Below, in pieces: positions 57,964 to 64,000 of a stretch of DNA of 64,000 nt. The stretch's first letter is position 1. Each line of letters begins with the position of its first letter. Location: NCBI RefSeq assembly GCF_011455695.1, contig NZ_CP015030.1, positions 1,761,716 to 1,825,715 on the forward strand, written 5' to 3'. A program made the translations under genes and the position numbers. This DNA is from Mannheimia granulomatis (GTDB lineage Bacteria > Pseudomonadota > Gammaproteobacteria > Enterobacterales > Pasteurellaceae). The notes beneath the pieces were generated by a model. It saw nothing but the letters and a program-made list of their open reading frames with translations, was not told where the DNA came from and did not search any database.

Positions 57964-60900
57964 TTAAATAATCTCATAGCGTATCAAGTTTGCATCAAGC
58001 CCTACACTAAGGGTTGCAAAGTGGATCGCATTGATTGCACCTGCACCATCTGAATCATAGCTTAATTCACCACTTATACTATCGTATAGGATATGGTTTC
58101 TGATATTTACATCGCTTAATGCAGTAAAGATACCATCATCAAACAGGAGCTTATCTTCGCTTACCACAAAATTGTCGATTTTATCTACCGAGCCATCAAG
58201 CACAGAACTAAAACGGAAAATATCCTCGCCTATACTTCCAATCAGCGTATCGCTGCCTCGCCCCCCGTCTAAGATGTCATTACCACCGTCGCCACGCAAT
58301 ATGTTACTACCGTCATTACCTATCAGTATGTTGTTTCCATCATTACCTGTAGCATCAATATCATTACTTCCGATAAGAGAGAGATTTTCCACATTTTCTG
58401 ATAAGGTGTAAGTTACGCTGCTGTAAACGCTGTCGCTCTCGCCTGAATTAGCTTTTTCAATTACTTTGTCAGCAATATTATCTACCACATAACGGTCGTT
58501 ACCTGCACCGCCTTCCATCGTATCGATACCTAAACCGCCGTCTAAGTAGTCGTTACCCTCATCGCCGTAGATCTTATCATCGCCTGCACCGCCGCTGATA
58601 TTATTATCCGCTTTGTTGCCGATTAAGATATCCGCATATTTCGAGCCGTTGAGGTTTTCAATCTGCGTGCCGTAGCCGATAAATGACTGCCCTTTGGTGT
58701 AAACCGTATGGTAGAAATCTGACGTCAAATTGCCGTCCACACTGACATTCGCCAGATTTTGCTCTTTAAAATAGCTGGCGTAGTCATAAGCAGAGACTTT
58801 TTCTTTCTCTTTCACAATAAATGCTTGAGAGAATTGTGAGCGGTAGTAGTTCCATGATCCCGGTGTGAGGTTTACAATCACGCCCTCTTTTTCGTAAGAG
58901 GCATCGAAGGTATCCACACCGCCGCCGTCCCAAATGTAGGTTGTACCGTCTTTGACCTGTGAAGCATAGTGATTAAAGCCGTAGACATCATTACCGGTAC
59001 GGGTATTTGAACTCACGCCGAAGTGGTAGTGCATAAAGGCAAGGTCATAAATGGATAAACCAAAAACATTCGGGTGCTTGGTCGCATAGTCAAAACCGTA
59101 GGACATAATACTAAACTCAGTCGAATAGTCTTCACCCGCCGCATAGCGTTTACCTTGTGCATTGCGGAAATTATAGAATTTATCATCGGTATGCTGTGCC
59201 GAGAGCGTATGATAAATTTCGTGGAATACCGTATATTTATCATACATACTTTCGCCGCCAAAGCCGCTATTCAGAATGAAATCGCCCCCTAATGTGCCAA
59301 CACCACCTGCACCGGCTAAACGGCTATCTTCCTTATCCCGTTTGCTGAAATCCGCAATCAACAATTTAGTGTGTGCTTCCTCAAGGATATCGGTCTCTTC
59401 AAAGCGGATATTGGCAATATCGTTGTACTGCTTGTAGGCTGCACGAACGAGTTCTTTCATTTTGTCAGTATATTCATAGTAAGCCGCACGATTACTAATA
59501 TCTGAATCACGATAACCCTTATCATAATCCGCATTATTGACGAAGTGATATTTGATCACGGTTGCCTCAGTCGGATTCGCTTTTTTACTGTCATATCCAC
59601 CAAACGGAATTTTCTTCACATAGCCGGCTTTAAAGTCAGCTGATCTCGCAATGGCGTGGACGAAATATGGAATGTTGTAGCCCTCTTCACCGTGAGTGGT
59701 TTTACGATCTTTCTCTAATGGTATTTCTGTATGTGGGTTCACAAACTTGCTACCAACGGTGTCGGTGAGAGCAATCTCCGCCACATCATTCACACGCAGG
59801 GTATTGCCGGCTAAATCCTTAGTAATCAAGGTTGCCGTGAGTTTTTGGCTATGGGATTTCGCTAACTCGGCATTATCTACCTCAATGTTAAAGCGTTTAT
59901 CCTGCCCAACGACACCGACATAAGTTTTCGTGCCGACAACCAGTTCCACCGTATCACCAATTTGTACCGTACCGGAAACCTCACCGCTCACCAGTGTTTG
60001 CTGTTTCACTGGCTGTACCATATTGTTGGCAATAGTGTTGCTGTCAAATTCTACACTGATTTTTGCCAGCTCTGATTTTGCCAATCCGCTGGTAGTCGCA
60101 AGTTTGTTGAATGTTTTTTGCGTTTCCGTACCGCTTAAATAGTAGATATCTTGGGCATTATTGGTCAGAATTTTGTAGCTGACCGATTTGCCTACTAAGC
60201 TATCGTACGCCGATTTTTCCACATCAAAATGAAAAGAGAAATCGTCACGGTTAAAACCTGCGGAGAACTCTTTACCATCAATAGCCACGATCAACGCTTT
60301 AATTGCATCACCGTTGTAACCCTGTTTATACACGCTGTCGTTAAAATTAAGCTTACCGCTGATACGCACGCCACCGTAAACTTGGTTTACGCTAATGGAA
60401 TCATCGCCGACATTAGTAATATGAATATCCGCTGCTGCACGGTCTTGCACTTGATATTGGTGCGATTTGGTTGCCTGAATTTGTAAAGCGCTATCTAGCA
60501 CCTGTGCATCAATTCGGTAATTCGGATTATCTAATAATGTTTTACCACTGACATTGAGGGTAAAGGATAAATCATTTCCCACTGCGGTCGCATACTGCAC
60601 GCCGTTAATAGTCAGTAATACGGTTTTGCCTCGTTGAGCATCCTTGCCGGTTAATTGTCCTGAAATCGCAATCTCATCAGCAAAACGTTCTGTGACATTA
60701 ATCAAGTTATCCGTAGTAACATTTGCAAATTTAATCTGAATATCGACCGCTTGTACTTGGTAATCTTGGCTGGCTTCAGCTTTGCCTACATTACCTGCAA
60801 TATCGGTACTTTCAATTGAAGCTGAAACGTGGCTGTTTGCACGTAATATATCAGCATTCACCGCTTGGCTAAATGTGCCATCAGTAATAGAGACTTCATA

Positions 60901-63900
60901 AATTGTCGTGCCTATTTGTAATTTAACTTTATCCGTTGGGCTGTTACCGCTTACTGAGCCACGAATCACTACATCGCGGTCTAATTCACTTGTGGTTAGT
61001 ACATTATCCTCACCCACTTTATCCAGTTGAATTGTTGGAGTTGGCGGATTTACATCAACTACATAAGTTTGTAAAACACTACTTTCAGCTTTATTACCAA
61101 CCAAATCCGTTGCTGTAATTTTTGCTGATACTGTGCCATTTGCCGCAACAAGTTCAGAGGTTTTTACATCAACAAACCAAGTATTACCCTTGCGAATCAC
61201 ATTGTACTCTTGGTTATTCACGGTTAAAGTTACGGTCTGATTTGCCTCCGACACATCACCATCCACTTTTACCTTTCCACTCACACGAGTAATCGGATTT
61301 TGTGACGCATAAGCTTGGTTGATAGTCGTAATCCCATCAATCGTGATTTCAGGCTGATTAATGTGCGAATCTTGCACCTGATATGACAAAGTTGCCGTTT
61401 TAGATTGCCCTGTATTGCCTGCGGTATCATGTACCGTTGCAGTTAAATTCAGAGTTTTATCTTGATCCACAATTAGATCTTTGGTTAGCACTTCGATTTC
61501 AAAGTTACCGCTTACACCGTCCATCCTCTTAGTGTAAAGCTTGTCATTCACCTTTAATTGTAAATTGACATACACTCCAACACCGTTAGACGCATACTGG
61601 TTTAGATTAACCGAATAATTGCCGCGTACAATCGTCGTTGCTTTTTGTATTTCTTGACTGTCAATTACATTATCCGATGTTACATCCACCAAATTTAGAC
61701 TATTCCAAGTTGGCGAATGCGGCGAACTCATGTATTTTTGCGTTGCACTCGTAGACACTTGCTCCATTGTAATACGACCATCTTTTAATGCGGGTATGAC
61801 CGCATTTAATACCGCCGTGACAGTATCATATTTCTCATGCAAATCTTTACCTGAAATGCTATAAGAAAAATTTGGCGTTACTGTTGTGCCTGTTTTCTCA
61901 AAAGTCGGACTAACTTCTGCCACTACCTTGCCATCTTTGATAAATTGCAATTTCACATTCGCTTGACGTGGATTTATTTTATCAACAGAGCCGGTGATTT
62001 TAATTGTTTGACCATACTCACTACCATTAATGTTATTATCTGTAGCAATTGGGTTAAGTTTGATTGTTGGCTTTTGCTCATAGATTTGCAAATCAACGGT
62101 ATAATCTTGACTTGCCACCAACTCTTCTGACTTATTACCGGCTTTATCACTGCTGTTTAACACCGCAACAACCGAAGTGTATTTCTTCAATTCTTCAGGA
62201 GAAACATCCACACTAAATTGACCATCTTCGGTTAATTTAGCGTTATCCAATACTTTTCGACTGTTTGCACACTGGGTACAACCACATAGCATTAGCACAA
62301 GATTTTTATTATCGCTTACTTCTAAATTACCGATATTGCCGGTGATCGTAATATCCTTGTAAGTTGTTTGGGTGCGATCTGCATATTGCTCGCCTAATCC
62401 CACTACGTTATCACCCGTTACTTTATCAAGTGTTAAAGTTGGTACAGGCGGATTAATATCCACTTCGTAGGCTTTTTTCGCACTTGCTGTTGCGGTATTA
62501 CCTGCCTCATCTTCAGTTACTACGCTGGCACTAATGCTACGGTGATTGATTAAAGTTTCACCCGAAACCAGTAGGCTAAATTCGCCATTGCTGCCGATAT
62601 CAACTTCTTTCAAAATAGAGCCGACACTAATCAAAACCTTATCACCTACTTTCGCATTTGCAACATTTCCTGAAATTTTGACCGCTTGTCGACTTTCTTC
62701 AAGGTTAATAATGTCATCTTCAGCAATTTTATTGAAAGTTATCACCGGCTTCTCGATTTGAGTATCAACCTTATAAGTCGTTGCATTTTCAGCGGATACA
62801 GCCTGCCCTTTTTCCTCTGCAGCTAATTTGACCGATACGTTTTGCAAGCCTTGATTTTTCGCCAAATCGCTGCCTGCAACTAATAAACGCCAAGATTTGC
62901 CATCTTCGCTAATTTGTGCGTCTTGCTCCATCCCGTTAATCGACACAGTGACTGAGCGCGATGTCGCCGAATCTGCAAGAGTAATATCGCCCGAAAGCAC
63001 AAAGCTACCTTTGCTGTCTGCTTGGTTGATCAAACCATTATTGATCGAGTTTATAGTGATTGCTGGTTTAACCGGTTCATCCTCCTTTGGTGGCTGCTCC
63101 GGTTGAGCTGGTTGTTCCGGCTGAGCTGGCTGTTCCGGCTGAGCTGGTTTTTCCGGTTGAGTCGGCTTTTCCGGCTGAGCTGGTTTTTCCGGTTGAGTCG
63201 GCTGTTCCAGTTGAGTCGGCTTTTCCGGTTGAGTCGGCTTTTCCGGTTGAGTCGGTTGTTCCGGCTGAGCTGGTTTTTCCGGCTGAGTTGGCTGTTCCGG
63301 TTGAGTTGGTTGTTCAGGTTGAGTTGGTTGCTCCGGCTGAGCGGGTTGTTCAGGTTGAATCGGTTGCTCCGGCTGAGTTGGTTGCTCCGGCTGAGCGGGT
63401 TGTTCAGGTTGAGTCGGTTGTTCCGGCTGAGTTGGTTGCTCCGGCTGAGTTGGTTGCTCCGGCTGAGTTGGTTGCTCCGGCTGAGCGGGTTGTTCAGGTT
63501 GAGTCGGTTGTTCCGGCTGAGTCGGTTGCTCTGGCTGAGTGCTACTATTAGAGGTAGAGGCTTGCTTACCACCCCGACTCACAAGTGCTACACTGCCTAA
63601 TGCAGCAAGACCTAATGCCGAAAACCCTAATGTGCTTAATAGGGTCATTGAAGGTGTAATTACTTCTGTTGCAGTTGCAATGTTTGCTTCCAACTGCTTT
63701 AACGTCGCCGGGTCAGTTACCGGCACGTAATCATGATAGTCTTCTAAAAGTAGAATCGGTGCTTCTTCATTTGGCAAATAAATATAGAGATCATCCCCTA
63801 CAGTTTTAGTGGTGATTTCTTCAAGCAACTCACCATCTTTGGTGATTTTATAACTTGTATTACTTTTTGCCTCGATTGTAAGGAGATTTTTATCGTCTAA

Positions 63901-63960
63901 AGGTAAGGTTTCAATTTGATTATTATGTGTGATAATCAACTGATAGGTAGGTGCTGTCAT
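57964..63960 (-). CDS. Giant RTX adhesin with serralysin-like metalloprotease domain
   Basis: 1998 residues, predicted to leave the cell by type I secretion. Order: BapA-prefix-like domain (1-100); Gly/Ala-rich hydrophobic segment (104-131); 25 TQPEQP-type hexapeptides (141-290); about ten Ig-like domains (300-1440) with VDxNPPxPT and DxAGN motifs; a metzincin domain with HEIYHTLSAQH at 1580-1590 and Met-turn SIMSY at 1617-1621; RTX nonapeptides (about 1780-1930) and a C-terminal secretion signal. Serralysins use the same three His plus Tyr ligands. The eighth position of the zinc motif is Ser1587 instead of Gly. Three Cys (CGCTQC) sit in Ig domain 3. There is no hlyB/hlyD/tolC in the window. 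The ATG at 63960 has only a distant AAGGA, and the promoter lies beyond the edge. Confidence 0.9.
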   Translation of the reverse strand: MTAPTYQLIITHNNQIETLPLDDKNLLTIEAKSNTSYKITKDGELLEEITTKTVGDDLYIYLPNEEAPILLLEDYHDYVPVTDPATLKQLEANIATATEVITPSMTLLSTLGFSALGLAALGSVALVSRGGKQASTSNSSTQPEQPTQPEQPTQPEQPAQPEQPTQPEQPTQPEQPTQPEQPTQPEQPAQPEQPTQPEQPIQPEQPAQPEQPTQPEQPTQPEQPTQPEKPAQPEQPTQPEKPTQPEKPTQLEQPTQPEKPAQPEKPTQPEKPAQPEQPAQPEQPAQPEQPPKEDEPVKPAITINSINNGLINQADSKGSFVLSGDITLADSATSRSVTVSINGMEQDAQISEDGKSWRLLVAGSDLAKNQGLQNVSVKLAAEEKGQAVSAENATTYKVDTQIEKPVITFNKIAEDDIINLEESRQAVKISGNVANAKVGDKVLISVGSILKEVDIGSNGEFSLLVSGETLINHRSISASVVTEDEAGNTATASAKKAYEVDINPPVPTLTLDKVTGDNVVGLGEQYADRTQTTYKDITITGNIGNLEVSDNKNLVLMLCGCTQCANSRKVLDNAKLTEDGQFSVDVSPEELKKYTSVVAVLNSSDKAGNKSEELVASQDYTVDLQIYEQKPTIKLNPIATDNNINGSEYGQTIKITGSVDKINPRQANVKLQFIKDGKVVAEVSPTFEKTGTTVTPNFSYSISGKDLHEKYDTVTAVLNAVIPALKDGRITMEQVSTSATQKYMSSPHSPTWNSLNLVDVTSDNVIDSQEIQKATTIVRGNYSVNLNQYASNGVGVYVNLQLKVNDKLYTKRMDGVSGNFEIEVLTKDLIVDQDKTLNLTATVHDTAGNTGQSKTATLSYQVQDSHINQPEITIDGITTINQAYASQNPITRVSGKVKVDGDVSEANQTVTLTVNNQEYNVIRKGNTWFVDVKTSELVAANGTVSAKITATDLVGNKAESSVLQTYVVDVNPPTPTIQLDKVGEDNVLTTSELDRDVVIRGSVSGNSPTDKVKLQIGTTIYEVSITDGTFSQAVNADILRANSHVSASIESTDIAGNVGKAEASQDYQVQAVDIQIKFANVTTDNLINVTERFADEIAISGQLTGKDAQRGKTVLLTINGVQYATAVGNDLSFTLNVSGKTLLDNPNYRIDAQVLDSALQIQATKSHQYQVQDRAAADIHITNVGDDSISVNQVYGGVRISGKLNFNDSVYKQGYNGDAIKALIVAIDGKEFSAGFNRDDFSFHFDVEKSAYDSLVGKSVSYKILTNNAQDIYYLSGTETQKTFNKLATTSGLAKSELAKISVEFDSNTIANNMVQPVKQQTLVSGEVSGTVQIGDTVELVVGTKTYVGVVGQDKRFNIEVDNAELAKSHSQKLTATLITKDLAGNTLRVNDVAEIALTDTVGSKFVNPHTEIPLEKDRKTTHGEEGYNIPYFVHAIARSADFKAGYVKKIPFGGYDSKKANPTEATVIKYHFVNNADYDKGYRDSDISNRAAYYEYTDKMKELVRAAYKQYNDIANIRFEETDILEEAHTKLLIADFSKRDKEDSRLAGAGGVGTLGGDFILNSGFGGESMYDKYTVFHEIYHTLSAQHTDDKFYNFRNAQGKRYAAGEDYSTEFSIMSYGFDYATKHPNVFGLSIYDLAFMHYHFGVSSNTRTGNDVYGFNHYASQVKDGTTYIWDGGGVDTFDASYEKEGVIVNLTPGSWNYYRSQFSQAFIVKEKEKVSAYDYASYFKEQNLANVSVDGNLTSDFYHTVYTKGQSFIGYGTQIENLNGSKYADILIGNKADNNISGGAGDDKIYGDEGNDYLDGGLGIDTMEGGAGNDRYVVDNIADKVIEKANSGESDSVYSSVTYTLSENVENLSLIGSNDIDATGNDGNNILIGNDGSNILRGDGGNDILDGGRGSDTLIGSIGEDIFRFSSVLDGSVDKIDNFVVSEDKLLFDDGIFTALSDVNIRNHILYDSISGELSYDSDGAGAINAIHFATLSVGLDANLIRYEII
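63091..63540 (-). repeat. 18-base tandem repeat, 25 units
   Basis: Encodes (T/A/I)QPE(Q/K)P hexapeptides of the giant RTX protein. Each unit is 18 bases, so gain or loss keeps the frame. Units vary slightly (A, T or I at the first position; K for Q in the central part), showing they are not a recent pure expansion. Confidence 0.92.
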
Positions 63961-64000
63961 AACTGAGACTATCCTTGTAAAAGGGGGTTAAAGTTGGGCA

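Noticed and set aside
63091..63540. Direct repeats considered as a CRISPR array
   Set aside because: Units are contiguous 18-mers without spacers, inside a coding frame.
63022..63600. 192- and 154-codon plus-strand ORFs and a 173-codon minus-strand ORF
   Set aside because: Produced by the 18-base repeat, which is open in several frames. The frame of the 1998-residue protein is the only one with domains on both sides.

Overview
The window looks like chromosomal DNA of a Pasteurellaceae bacterium of the Actinobacillus pleuropneumoniae / Mannheimia / Bibersteinia type. The 9-base uptake signal core ACAAGCGGT (or its complement) occurs at about 21 places, and I saw no Haemophilus-type AAGTGCGGT. 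The DNA is AT-rich, housekeeping proteins resemble those of gamma-proteobacteria, and gene order fits (ubiE-ubiJ-ubiB-tatABC, mutL..miaA-hfq-hflX, rplU-rpmA opposite ispB). No rRNA, tRNA, CRISPR array, prophage or intact insertion sequence was found.

Layout. 1-10.3 kb: sugar uptake. scrK-scrB (fructokinase, sucrose-6-phosphate hydrolase, cut by the left edge), miaB, the ptsH-ptsI-crr phosphotransferase operon, thiPQ and the sucrose permease scrA. ScrA has no IIA domain, so Crr probably phosphorylates it; scrK and scrA carry nearly identical LacI-type operators although 7 kb apart. 10.4-18.8 kb: map, the queuosine precursor transporter yhhQ behind a possible preQ1 riboswitch, a pirin, hemB, tatABC and ubiEJB. 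19-30.8 kb: corA, a DUF4153 membrane protein, argF, a PhzF protein, a Dcu transporter, DoxX, comF, a HAD phosphatase, an EamA transporter, rpmA, rplU and ispB. 30.8-44.1 kb: queH, fabD, fabG, brnQ, mutM, dtd, yihY, proA, mutL, a decayed dinJ-yafQ toxin-antitoxin pair, miaA, hfq and hflX. Three small palindromic or MITE-like repeats lie around queH, fabD and fabG.

44.2-64 kb is an accessory surface-protein region, all on the minus strand. It holds an 11.6-kb trimeric autotransporter adhesin with collagen-like Gly-X-Y modules, a small zinc-ribbon membrane protein, an unrecognised membrane protein, a PII signalling protein without its uridylylation tyrosine, and a 1998-residue type-I-secreted protein. 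The last joins a BapA-like prefix, a (TQPEQP)25 stalk, about ten Ig-like domains and a serralysin-like zinc protease with RTX repeats.

The most unusual items are the giant metzincin-adhesin, the collagen-like adhesin, the Tyr51-less PII between them, the split but co-regulated sucrose genes, and the toxin-antitoxin remnant hidden between mutL and miaA.
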